The position numbers and the translations under genes were made by a program. A stretch of DNA of 64,000 bases from Butyrivibrio proteoclasticus (GTDB lineage Bacteria; Bacillota; Clostridia; Lachnospirales; Lachnospiraceae): positions 24,871 to 88,870 of the forward strand of contig NZ_FOXO01000016.1 in the NCBI RefSeq assembly GCF_900115735.1, read 5' to 3'. The notes under the pieces were generated by a model. It worked only from the letters and a program-made list of their open reading frames with translations. It did no database searches and had not been told where the DNA came from. Positions 8,588-16,804 of this stretch are shown here, piece after piece. Every line of letters begins with the position of its first letter. Positions within the stretch are counted from its first letter, which is position 1.

Positions 8588-10237
8588 TCAGTTGATTGAG
8601 TCGTAATATGCAGCTCTTGAATCAAGGATCTTCTGAAGTCCTGAATTAACAAGTTCCTGATATCCACTCTCGTAAACAGATTCAAACTGATCTGCAGGAG
8701 CACAAATACATGTGTAAACAAATGAAAGCATCTTGTTCTTTATATCTGTTCCGTATGTAGCCTGCTCATCAGAAACATATCCGTATACAGGGAAACGATA
8801 CTTACCAGTCTGGCAAACTGTGTAGTAGTTCTTGTACCAGTCAACCGAAGCCCAATCCTGCTCCTGTGTCTGGTAGTTAGACTCTGACATTGTGTCGTAG
8901 TTGTTTACCCAGTCAAAGTTAAGGTTCATGATGCAAAGGTCATCACATGTTCCAGGATATCCCTTAGCTTCCTTATCAGCTGTTGAAGGCTCTACAGCTA
9001 CGCCAAGATCATTGTATGTAAGGTCTGGTGTGTAACGAACCTGAACTGCGTTTGCTGGATCTGCAAGCCAGTTGAGGTACTTCATGCAAGCTACTGCCTG
9101 CTCGTCAGAAGTTGTCTCCTGAGGAATCATTACGAACATGGCATATCTGTACTCATAAGGTGTTCTGTATGATCCGTCTGGAAGATCGAAGCACTGTACA
9201 GGGATGAATGAAGCATCTTCAGCGCCAAGTGTTGTGTTGAGAACTGCTGTTGAATCCCAAATATGTGTTGTATCATCAAGAACAAATCCAATCTTGCCGT
9301 TTGCTACATCTGCAAGGAATACAGATTCATCTGTATCTGTTGGGAAGTCCTGAGTGATAAGACCATCGTTGTACCATGTGTTGAGCTGCTTGAGACCATC
9401 CTTTGCTCCAGGAGCAACTGCCATATATGCTTCAGCATATGTGTAAGCAAACTTGTCATCCGGAATATCTACATAAGATCCAAGGAAGTTAAGATACATC
9501 TTCTCTGTATCAGCACGTCCGCTCATGCCCCAAGGTGTGCCAAGTCCTGCATCCTTTACAGCATAGAGGTACTTGCCAAGTTCTTCTTTTGTCTTAGGAA
9601 CATCCATTCCGAGCTGATCAAGCCAATCCTTACGGATATAAGCTGTGTGACGGGCATTTTCTGTTCCTCTCTGTTTCATAACAGCGAACTTCTGATCACC
9701 AAGATCAGCGATACCTGTCTGCGCTTCGCCACAGTACTGCTCAATGTTTGAACCATACTGCTTGTAAAGATCTGAAAGATCTCTTAAAGCCCCGCTTGAT
9801 GCGTAATTGTAGAAAAGATCCTGTGAATATGTCATTACGATATTAGGAGCTGTTCCACCTGACATCATAATGTTAACTTTGTCATCTGACTCTGATCTTG
9901 GAACAGAAACGTATGAAACGTTAATGTTGTAAAGATCCTTCATCTGCTGCTGGATCCACTGTGTAAGTGCATTATCTTCAGTTGTTGTGTTAGGTGCAGC
10001 ATTTCCTCTGTCCCATACCATAACTGTGATATCTACTTCATCGCCCTTAAGATCCTCTGCTGGTGCCTCTGTAGTAGCAGTTGCATCTGTTGTCTGAGTT
10101 GCATCTGTTGTCTGAGTTGCATTGTCAGTAGTTGTTGTAGTATCAGCCGTTGTTGTGCCTGATGAGCTGCCGCAGCCTGTCATTGCGCCTACTACCATAG
10201 CTGCGCTAAGAAGTGTTGCCAATAGTTTCTTTTTCAT
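8588..10237 (-). CDS. Extracellular solute-binding lipoprotein (LplA/YtcQ type)
   Basis: A 549-residue binding lipoprotein. It has a lipobox AMTGC (Cys about 22), then a Thr/Ala-rich linker with repeated TTDATQ units to about residue 60. The long family-1 body is typical of LplA/YtcQ proteins that work with LplB/LplC-type permeases. In Bacillus the YtcQ-YtcP-YteP set imports rhamnogalacturonan oligosaccharides. Here the nearby GH105 gene makes a uronide oligosaccharide a reasonable substrate guess. It is the last gene of the operon permease, permease, binding protein, an order different from the other two transporters. AAGGAGG precedes the ATG. No ATPase gene accompanies it. Confidence 0.88.
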   Translation of the reverse strand: MKKKLLATLLSAAMVVGAMTGCGSSSGTTTADTTTTTDNATQTTDATQTTDATATTEAPAEDLKGDEVDITVMVWDRGNAAPNTTTEDNALTQWIQQQMKDLYNINVSYVSVPRSESDDKVNIMMSGGTAPNIVMTYSQDLFYNYASSGALRDLSDLYKQYGSNIEQYCGEAQTGIADLGDQKFAVMKQRGTENARHTAYIRKDWLDQLGMDVPKTKEELGKYLYAVKDAGLGTPWGMSGRADTEKMYLNFLGSYVDIPDDKFAYTYAEAYMAVAPGAKDGLKQLNTWYNDGLITQDFPTDTDESVFLADVANGKIGFVLDDTTHIWDSTAVLNTTLGAEDASFIPVQCFDLPDGSYRTPYEYRYAMFVMIPQETTSDEQAVACMKYLNWLADPANAVQVRYTPDLTYNDLGVAVEPSTADKEAKGYPGTCDDLCIMNLNFDWVNNYDTMSESNYQTQEQDWASVDWYKNYYTVCQTGKYRFPVYGYVSDEQATYGTDIKNKMLSFVYTCICAPADQFESVYESGYQELVNSGLQKILDSRAAYYDSIN

Positions 10238-10306
10238 TTGAATCCTCCTTTTTTACTTCTTTATATACTTAACCCTTTACAGGTCAGATTCATGATTTAT
10301 AAGGAA

Positions 10307-10333
10307 GTTAAACCTCGCTTCGCTCGGTTTAAC
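10307..10333 (-). other. Intergenic hairpin between permease and binding-protein genes
   Basis: GTTAAACC pairs with GGTTTAAC around a GC-rich loop, followed on the plus strand by a smaller palindrome with two TTCGAA cores. It may set the ratio of binding protein to permeases. Confidence 0.5.
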
Positions 10334-10377
10334 ACGTTCGAACTAGCTTCGAAAAAACCTCAGCAAGTTCTCACAGC

Positions 10378-11244
10378 TCAGCCTTTCACCGCGCCAACCA
10401 TAATTCCTTTTGTAAAGAATTTCTGTACGAATGGATACACGATAAGCATAGGGAGCATTGAAATTACAATGCTGGCTGCCTTAATGTTTTCTGCTACAAG
10501 GTTAGTCTGAAGTCCCTCTTCTACTGATACATTGATGGACTCAACGAACTGCTTAAGTACCATCTGTACTGTGAAGTATTTGGATGAATTGATGTAGTAG
10601 AGAACATCACTGATTCCGTTCCATCTTCCTACTGCGTAGAAAAGACCAAGTGTTGCAAGTGTAGGATAAACAAGTGGAAGGATAACGCTTATAAGGCACC
10701 TCGCCTCACTGCATCCGTCAATCTTGGCTGCATCATAGATGGCTTCGTCGATACCTTTAAATGCGTTGCACATGATGATCATGTTATAAGCACTGAGCGC
10801 GCCCGGAATAATAAGTGCCCAGACTGTATCGATCATCTTGAAATCTCTTACGTTCAAGTACTCAGGAATTACACCCGGGTGTAAATACATCGTGAGAACG
10901 AACAGTGTCATGATTATCTTTCCGCCAACGAGCCCTTTCTTTGAAAGAGGGTAAGCGGCAAGAACTGTCATAAGAAGATTTATAATAGTTGATGCAAGCA
11001 TCAGTACTATTGAATACCAGAAAGAGTTTACAAAGCTTCCGCTCTGAAGTGCTCTTGTATAAGCTTCTGTAGTAAGGTCAACAGGTAAGATAAATACTTT
11101 ACCTGCAAGGATCGCGTTCTTTCCACTGAGTGATACAGCAAGTACTCGCAGAATAGGAACCATTGCTATACATGTGATTATTATGAAAAATGCTGTCCAG
11201 CAGAACTGGAATATTCTCTCGTTTTTACTATTGATAGCGCTCAT
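10378..11244 (-). CDS. Sugar ABC transporter permease (LplC/YtcP type)
   Basis: A 288-residue permease with six hydrophobic segments. The EAA loop reads YDAAKIDGCSEARC then LPLVYP near residues 180-205, and the C-terminus is the typical GIMVGAVKG. Its ATG overlaps the stop of the upstream partner (TAATG, 1 nt), indicating translational coupling. Relatives with LplB and a large LplA-type binding protein import plant oligosaccharides in Firmicutes. Specific substrate unknown. Confidence 0.9.
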   Translation of the reverse strand: MSAINSKNERIFQFCWTAFFIIITCIAMVPILRVLAVSLSGKNAILAGKVFILPVDLTTEAYTRALQSGSFVNSFWYSIVLMLASTIINLLMTVLAAYPLSKKGLVGGKIIMTLFVLTMYLHPGVIPEYLNVRDFKMIDTVWALIIPGALSAYNMIIMCNAFKGIDEAIYDAAKIDGCSEARCLISVILPLVYPTLATLGLFYAVGRWNGISDVLYYINSSKYFTVQMVLKQFVESINVSVEEGLQTNLVAENIKAASIVISMLPMLIVYPFVQKFFTKGIMVGAVKG

Positions 11245-12161
11245 TACATGATTCCCTCCTGTCCCATTTTTTTGATAACAGCATTAGCTGCAAAGACAAG
11301 AACTATTCCGACAACTGTCTGGAAAAGGCCTACAGCTGTAGCGAAATCGAATCTTCCTGCCGCAAGACCTACTGAATAAACGTAGGTACTGATAACATCA
11401 GAAGCATCTCTTACCAGAGTATTTCCCATCATGTATGGTCTGTCAAAACTGATGTTTACAAGTCTTCCGATCTGCATGATAAGAAGAACTGTTATTGTAG
11501 ATGAAATCTGAGGAAGTGTAACATGCCATATTCTCTGAAGTCTTGTTGCTCCGTCGATATAAGCAGCCTCACCAAGTGAAGCATCTGCCGCCATCAGCGC
11601 TGCAAGATAAACAATGAGCGAGTAGCCGGCCCCCTGCCATACACCCATGATCCAGTATACAAATCTCCAAATAAATGAGTTGCTGAGGAATGATACGTTC
11701 TCACCGCCAAGTGCTACGATAAGATTGTTAACAAGTCCTGAATTTGAAAAGAGCTGAGTAACGATACCTGAGATGATAACCCATGAAAGGAAGTTTGGCA
11801 GATACAAAAGTGTCTGTGTTGTCTTTCTTACACCTTCACTTCTTAGCTCATTTAAAAAGATCGCCAAGAAAATCGGGAATGGGAATCCAATAATAAGATC
11901 ACCAATGTTCAATACCAGAGTATTCTTCAGTGCGCTCCAGAAATCCTTTGATGTAAAGGCCTCTTTGAAGTTTGCAAGTCCAATCCATGGGCTGTTCCAG
12001 ATACCTTTAAATACGTTGAACTTCTTGAATGCTACTATTACTCCGAGCATTGGTTTGTACTTGAAAAGAATCATATAGATAACCGGAATTATCAGCATAA
12101 GATACAGCTGCCAGTTATTTCTTAAATAGACTTTTACTTTACCGTTCTTATCTTTTTTCAT
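11244..12161 (-). CDS. Sugar ABC transporter permease (LplB/YteP type)
   Basis: A 305-residue permease. The N-terminus is of the LplB/YteP type (YLMLIIPVIYMILFKYKPM), with an EAA loop GEAAYIDGATRLQRI followed by LPQ near residues 195-215. It is first in the three-gene operon, behind a clear sigma-A promoter and an upstream copy of the motif shared with the inositol and Opp operons. AGGAAAGAG precedes the ATG. An MsmX-like ATPase encoded elsewhere is presumably required. Confidence 0.9.
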   Translation of the reverse strand: MKKDKNGKVKVYLRNNWQLYLMLIIPVIYMILFKYKPMLGVIVAFKKFNVFKGIWNSPWIGLANFKEAFTSKDFWSALKNTLVLNIGDLIIGFPFPIFLAIFLNELRSEGVRKTTQTLLYLPNFLSWVIISGIVTQLFSNSGLVNNLIVALGGENVSFLSNSFIWRFVYWIMGVWQGAGYSLIVYLAALMAADASLGEAAYIDGATRLQRIWHVTLPQISSTITVLLIMQIGRLVNISFDRPYMMGNTLVRDASDVISTYVYSVGLAAGRFDFATAVGLFQTVVGIVLVFAANAVIKKMGQEGIM

Positions 12162-12208
12162 AGTCTCTCTTTCCTAACCCCTGTTTTTAAAACGCCTGTT
12201 GCCGATAA

Positions 12209-12262
12209 AATGATAACTCTTTATTACTTTATCATTATATAATAATATTTTACCCATGTCAT
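12209..12262 (-). promoter_or_regulatory. Promoter of the LplBC operon with an overlapping ATGATA inverted repeat
   Basis: Minus strand: ATGACA (12257-12262), 17-bp spacer, TATAAT (12234-12239). The inverted repeat AATGATAA (12209-12216) / TTATCATT (12229-12236) overlaps the -10, a typical repressor position. ATGATA half-sites also occur at the oppA, iolD and PHP-gene promoters. Confidence 0.65.
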
Positions 12263-12304
12263 GAATAAGAAACTATAGATAATTTGCTATTATTGCTCTA
12301 AAAC

Positions 12305-12318
12305 ATTGCATTTTTTGT
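12305..12318 (-). promoter_or_regulatory. Shared upstream motif ACAAAAAATGCAAT, copy 1
   Basis: This 14-bp sequence (minus orientation) occurs identically upstream of four minus-strand transcripts in the window (also 18983, 25485 and 40388). It sits about 43 bp upstream of this promoter's -35. It is a likely activator site. Confidence 0.6.
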
Positions 12319-12337
12319 TTTTGGCAAAAAAGTGCAC

Positions 12338-12369
12338 AAAAAGAGCAGATAAACTTTTGTTCATCTGCC
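12338..12369 (-). terminator. Rho-independent terminator after the opp operon
   Basis: Minus-strand GCAGATGAAC and GTTTATCTGC form a stem followed by TCTTTTT. It lies just past the oppF-like stop. Confidence 0.85.
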
Positions 12370-12387
12370 CCAAAACTATGATACTAA

Positions 12388-13395
12388 TTATTTTGTTTCC
12401 TCATAGCTAAAACCGCGAAGGCTTAATTCATTTGCAAGACTGCAGGCTACAAAGTGTCCCTTTTCAATCTCAAAATACTCAGGAGTACACTCCTTACACT
12501 TTTCAGTGCAATATCTGCAACGTGTGTGGAAATAGCATCCACTTGGTGGATTAGCCGGGTTAGGAATCTCTCCCCTAAGAGGTATTCTCTCCTGGATAAA
12601 GTTTGGATCAGCAACAGGAACTGCTGACATCAAAGCCTCTGTATATGGGTGCTTTGGATGTGTGAATATCTGCTCTGTCTCACCGTATTCAACCATTTTT
12701 CCAAGATACATTACACCAACTCTGTCAGATATATGCTCAACTACAGACAAGTCATGGGAAATGAAGATATAAGTGAGTTTCATTTCTTTCTGTAAATCCT
12801 TAAGAAGATTTATTACCTGTGCCTGGATTGAAACATCAAGAGCTGAAACAGCCTCATCACACACAATGATCTTGGGCTTTATTACCAGCGCTCTTGCAAT
12901 ACCGATACGCTGTCTCTGACCGCCTGAAAATGCATGTGGATATCTCATAAGATAAGCAGGATTAAGTCCTACTTTCTCCGCCATTTCTTTTGCCATCTGA
13001 TCCATCTGGCTGTCAGGCATCTTGGGATAGTTGGCCTTTAAAGGTTCCTTTATGATGTCAAGTACAGTCATTCTTGGATCAAGGGATGAATACGGATCCT
13101 GGAAGATCATCTGGATCTCCTTGCGGATTCCCTTCATCTTCTTTTTATCAACTTTCAAAAAGTCTACTTCTTCTCCTGCTTCTGTGCGGTAAAAAACTTC
13201 TCCCTCTGAAGCATCATACGCTCTTACAATGCATCTTCCAAGAGTTGTCTTTCCACAGCCGGACTCTCCAACAATTCCTATTGTCTCTCCTTCTCTTACG
13301 CTAAAAGAAACATCTGTAACCGCCTTAACAGTGACATTCTTGGAGGTAAAGCGCTTGTGGAGATGCTTTACTTCTAAAATATTATCTTTTTCCAC
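12388..13395 (-). CDS. Opp/Dpp-type ABC transporter ATP-binding protein (OppF-like)
   Basis: A 335-residue ATPase. Walker A is GESGCGKTT (about 45), the signature is SGGQRQR, Walker B is IIVCDEA, and the C-terminal oligopeptide-type domain carries a Cys cluster (CYFHTRCRYCTEKC) that may bind an Fe-S cluster. A GTG start at 13395 is chosen: GGGAGG lies 8 nt upstream, and the resulting N-terminus MEKDNILEVKHLHKRF parallels its neighbour. The start overlaps the oppD-like stop by 14 bp. It is the last gene of the five-gene opp operon. Confidence 0.9.
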   Translation of the reverse strand: MEKDNILEVKHLHKRFTSKNVTVKAVTDVSFSVREGETIGIVGESGCGKTTLGRCIVRAYDASEGEVFYRTEAGEEVDFLKVDKKKMKGIRKEIQMIFQDPYSSLDPRMTVLDIIKEPLKANYPKMPDSQMDQMAKEMAEKVGLNPAYLMRYPHAFSGGQRQRIGIARALVIKPKIIVCDEAVSALDVSIQAQVINLLKDLQKEMKLTYIFISHDLSVVEHISDRVGVMYLGKMVEYGETEQIFTHPKHPYTEALMSAVPVADPNFIQERIPLRGEIPNPANPPSGCYFHTRCRYCTEKCKECTPEYFEIEKGHFVACSLANELSLRGFSYEETK

Positions 13396-14479
13396 GCTTT
13401 TTTCCTCCCTCATCTGGCTCAACAGGATTTGCTGCCTCTTCTGCAAGCCTCTTTTCAACTTCAGCTCTGTGTGCCTGGCAAGCAGGATTAGAGCAGTTAA
13501 AGCATGCAATCTTATATCCGGGTTCTATCTCAACAAGTTCAGGCTCTGCTTTATCACAAAGTCCCTCAATCCTGCAGTCACATCTGTCATAGAATCCGCA
13601 CTGTTTTGGAAGATTCATGGCAAGAGGCACTGTTCCTTCAATTGAGAATAATCTCTCATCTTTTTTTCCACCGATCTTATGAACGGAACCCATAAGTCCG
13701 CGAGTGTATGGATGCTGAGGATTTGCATATATTGTCTTGGAATCGCCTGTCTCCACGACTTTTCCAAGGTACATAACTGCTACTCTGTCGCACATCCTTG
13801 CAACTACTCCCAGGTCGTGTGTGATGAACAGAATAGCCATGTTGAACTCTTTTTGAAGCTCCTTCATAAGCTCAAGGATCTGAGCCTGAATTGTCACATC
13901 AAGAGCTGTTGTAGGTTCATCAGCGATCAAAAGCTTTGGATTACATACCAGCGCCATTGCTATAAGTGCTCTCTGAAGCATACCGCCGGAAAACTCGTGT
14001 GGATACTGATTATATCTCTTTTCCACATTTGCGATTCCAACTTTTCTCATGACTTCAAGGGAAATCTCTTTTGCCTTCTTTTTGTCTTTTGTGATATGCA
14101 AAAGAGTTGCCTCAGTGATCTGGTTTCCAATGGTATACATTGGTGAAAAAGCCACCATAGGCTCCTGGAATATCATTGAGATCTGTTTTCCGCGGATATT
14201 TCTTATTTCTTTTCCCTTAGGGTCCATCTTAAGAATATCCACCTCAGTGTCATCCTCATTCCTGAACATGATTTCGCCGTGAGGTGTGCACTTTCTGTCA
14301 TTGATCGCAAGAATTGATTTACAAGTGATTGATTTACCGCAGCCTGACTCTCCAACAAGTCCAAGAGTCTCGCCGCGCTTTATTTCGAAGTTTACGCCTC
14401 TTACTGGTGTAAGAGTACCTTCCATCATCTTTATGTCTACATGGAGGTCCTTTACTTCTATAATGTTGTCCTTTTCCAT
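13382..14479 (-). CDS. Opp/Dpp-type ABC transporter ATP-binding protein (OppD-like)
   Basis: A 365-residue ATPase with Walker A GESGCGKS, signature SGGMLQRALIA, Walker B LLIADEPTTALD and a C-terminal domain with conserved cysteines (CGFYDRCDC, CFNCSNPAC). The start is the ATG at 14479 (MEKDNIIEVKDL), preceded by GGGAGG; an upstream in-frame ATG overlaps the oppC gene without a ribosome site. The C-terminus is extended by a charged tail (KRLAEEAAN to KKRGKR). It pairs with the OppF-like ATPase to power the two permeases. Confidence 0.9.
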   Translation of the reverse strand: MEKDNIIEVKDLHVDIKMMEGTLTPVRGVNFEIKRGETLGLVGESGCGKSITCKSILAINDRKCTPHGEIMFRNEDDTEVDILKMDPKGKEIRNIRGKQISMIFQEPMVAFSPMYTIGNQITEATLLHITKDKKKAKEISLEVMRKVGIANVEKRYNQYPHEFSGGMLQRALIAMALVCNPKLLIADEPTTALDVTIQAQILELMKELQKEFNMAILFITHDLGVVARMCDRVAVMYLGKVVETGDSKTIYANPQHPYTRGLMGSVHKIGGKKDERLFSIEGTVPLAMNLPKQCGFYDRCDCRIEGLCDKAEPELVEIEPGYKIACFNCSNPACQAHRAEVEKRLAEEAANPVEPDEGGKKRGKR

Positions 14480-14492
14480 AAGTTCCTCCCGA

Positions 14493-15611
14493 TTACTTGT
14501 ATGGATCTGCTGCATCTCTCATTCCATCGCCAAGGAAGTTAAATGCCAAAACTGTGATAGTAACGAAAATAATTGGAATAAGCTTGTGTGGGTTTGCCGC
14601 CACATCTGTTACTGAGCTTGCTTCCTGAAGAAGAACACCCCAGCTTGTTGCAGGTGACTTTATACCAAGTCCAAGATATGACATTGATGTCTCACCTACG
14701 ATTGAACCCGGAATTCCAAGAGTCAGAGATACGATAAGGTAGCTCATAAAGCCCGGAACAAGGTGCTTCCAGATTATCTTCCATGTTGATACGCCTGAGA
14801 TTCTTGCAGCCATAACGTAGTCTTCATTCTTAAGTGAAAGGAACTTACCTCTTACAACTCTGGCCATTCCTGTCCAGTTAATGAACGAAAGAATGATCGT
14901 CATGTAGAAATACATCTTAACTGTAGAGATTCCTGCAGGGATAGCTGCTGAAAGTGCCATCCAGAGCGGAATCTGAGGCACAGCTCCTATAACCTCTATT
15001 ATTCTCTGAATTATGATATCTATAACGCCACCAAAATATCCTGAAATCGAACCAATAGCAACGCCCAGAAAAAAGCTTATGAATGCGCTGGCAAATGGGA
15101 TTGAAAGGGAAATCCTTGCTCCCAAAAGCACTCTGGAAAAGATATCTCGTCCAAGTGAATCTGCTCCGAAAAGGTATATTTTTGCTCCTGTTCCTCCATT
15201 GGAGCCTTCGCCCACACCAAAGAGATGAAGGTCACATGGGAAAAGACCTAATATCTTATATTCAGTTCCGTGAACAAACCATTCAATCTTGTAGTATTCA
15301 GAAAGATCAGGTTCAAGTTTTACTTCAAATGTCTTTTTATCAATAGTCTTTGCAAGCTTGTAAACATGGGGGCCTACATGCTCGTCGTTAAAAATAGTAT
15401 AAATTTCTGTCGGAGCTGAGTTCCTGTACAGTCCGTCGAACTCATCAAGTGAATATGGCGCAAGGAAATCTGCAAACAATGCTCCAATGTAAAGAACTGC
15501 CAAAATAATAAATGAAACCTGAGCAAGTTTATGCTTTTTAAGCTTTCTTGCCATCAGAGTCCACTGGGAGGCAAGATAATAATCTTCTTTTGACTTAGTA
15601 CGTTTTGCCAT
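14493..15611 (-). CDS. Opp/Dpp-type ABC permease (OppC-like), long form
   Basis: A 372-residue permease, longer than the usual 280-310. The additional residues are a hydrophilic insert (about 55-140) between the first membrane segment and the conserved LGRDIFSRVLLGARISL region. The EAA-like loop lies at MAARISGVSTWKIIWKH. Its ATG overlaps the oppB-like stop by 1 nt. Similar long Opp permeases occur with glycan-linked Opp systems in gut and rumen Firmicutes and in Thermotogales, so sugar rather than peptide transport is plausible. That is an inference from gene neighbours. Confidence 0.87.
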   Translation of the reverse strand: MAKRTKSKEDYYLASQWTLMARKLKKHKLAQVSFIILAVLYIGALFADFLAPYSLDEFDGLYRNSAPTEIYTIFNDEHVGPHVYKLAKTIDKKTFEVKLEPDLSEYYKIEWFVHGTEYKILGLFPCDLHLFGVGEGSNGGTGAKIYLFGADSLGRDIFSRVLLGARISLSIPFASAFISFFLGVAIGSISGYFGGVIDIIIQRIIEVIGAVPQIPLWMALSAAIPAGISTVKMYFYMTIILSFINWTGMARVVRGKFLSLKNEDYVMAARISGVSTWKIIWKHLVPGFMSYLIVSLTLGIPGSIVGETSMSYLGLGIKSPATSWGVLLQEASSVTDVAANPHKLIPIIFVTITVLAFNFLGDGMRDAADPYK

Positions 15612-16711
15612 TATCTGTTACCTCCTGAATATCTGATTCTTGGATCAAGGAAGGCAAGAGCTATATCAGATAAAAGAACTCCGATAACAACCAGCACTGC
15701 CTGGATCATAACGATTGCACCTGCAAGGTACATATCCTGAGACTGAAGGGCCTTATAAAGTACAGGTCCCTGGATCTGCATGTTAAGCACAAGAGCTGTT
15801 ACTGTAGATCCTGAGAACAGGCTTGAAAGAACTCCGCCAAGTCCTGATACAGTAGGGTTTATAGCTGCTCTGAAGCAGTACTTCATGATGATTTTTCCTT
15901 CAGGAACACCCTTAGCTCTTGCTGTAAGTGTGTACTGCTGCGCAACCTCATCGAGCATCTGGGCTCTCACTGAACGGATGATTCCGCAGGTGCCGCTTGT
16001 ACCAATTACGATAATAGGAATGATCATTCTTTTTAAGAAGTCGCCGAAATTGTATAAATGAACGCCGTTTTGTAACATCTCCTGGCTAAAAAGGCCTACA
16101 TTGGCATTTCCCGTCCATTTATAGGAGAGATACATAAGCACAATTGCCAAAATAAAGTTCGGTATGGCAGTACCTAAGAATCCGATTATGGCCGATATGT
16201 AATCGCCAACAGAATACTGATGCGTACTTGCATATACCGCTATCGGTATAGAAACCAGATACTGGAACAACATGATGATAGCCGTTACACCGATTGTCAG
16301 CCCCAGTCTGTCATTAACTACACTCCACACGTCTCTTCCGTATGCAAAAGAGTATTTCCAGTTGTGATGTGAATGATAAAGTCTGTAATATGCTGAATCT
16401 GTAGGGGTCCAGATAATATCTTTTACCCACTTTAAATACTGCTGCCAAACAGGCAGATCAAGTCCATAGTCTGCTCTCATTGATGCCGCATAATCTGCAT
16501 CTACTAATTCACCCTCGGTTGCAAGCGCCGCTATATGTGCGGATACATAGTCCCCCGGAGGAAGCTGAATAACGAAGAAAACCAAGATTGAGATTAAAAG
16601 AATTGTTGGAATGAACATAAGTACACGCTTGATGATGTACTGAACAAGATCCTTCTGAAAAAAGGCCTTAAGACTGTCCCCAAAACTCCTTTTTGCCACT
16701 TTTTCCTCCAT
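15611..16711 (-). CDS. Opp/Dpp-type ABC permease (OppB-like), long form
   Basis: A 366-residue permease starting MEEKVAKRSF, with first membrane segment RVLMFIPTILLISILVFFVI. An extended periplasmic-side region holds YRLYHSHHNWKYSF (about 120), and the conserved RAKGVPEGKIIMKYCFRAA loop contacts the ATPase. The ATG at 16711 has AAGGAAAGG upstream; a GTG four codons later has GGAGG at ideal spacing, so the first four residues are uncertain. It follows the binding-protein gene across a strong stem-loop. It is longer than typical OppB because of the extracytoplasmic insert. Confidence 0.87.
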   Translation of the reverse strand: MEEKVAKRSFGDSLKAFFQKDLVQYIIKRVLMFIPTILLISILVFFVIQLPPGDYVSAHIAALATEGELVDADYAASMRADYGLDLPVWQQYLKWVKDIIWTPTDSAYYRLYHSHHNWKYSFAYGRDVWSVVNDRLGLTIGVTAIIMLFQYLVSIPIAVYASTHQYSVGDYISAIIGFLGTAIPNFILAIVLMYLSYKWTGNANVGLFSQEMLQNGVHLYNFGDFLKRMIIPIIVIGTSGTCGIIRSVRAQMLDEVAQQYTLTARAKGVPEGKIIMKYCFRAAINPTVSGLGGVLSSLFSGSTVTALVLNMQIQGPVLYKALQSQDMYLAGAIVMIQAVLVVIGVLLSDIALAFLDPRIRYSGGNR

Positions 16712-16731
16712 TAGAAATGTCCCTTTCCTTA

Positions 16732-16767
16732 AAAATCCGGAGACGTGGAAACCAACCACGCCTCCGG
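16732..16767 (-). terminator. Intra-operon terminator-like hairpin between oppA- and oppB-like genes
   Basis: Minus-strand CCGGAGGCGTGG and CCACGTCTCCGG form a 12-bp stem followed by ATTTTT. It probably causes partial termination so that binding protein exceeds permease. Confidence 0.85.
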
Positions 16768-16804
16768 TACTATTTAAAATAATACTACTGTGTTGTCCCC
16801 AGAA

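Noticed and set aside
9263..9751. Plus-strand frame of 162 codons rich in Cys and Ile
   Set aside because: Antisense shadow of the LplA-type binding-protein gene; composition is typical of reverse-strand reading.
13679..14146. Plus-strand frame of 155 codons
   Set aside because: Antisense to the OppD-like ATPase, which has complete Walker motifs.
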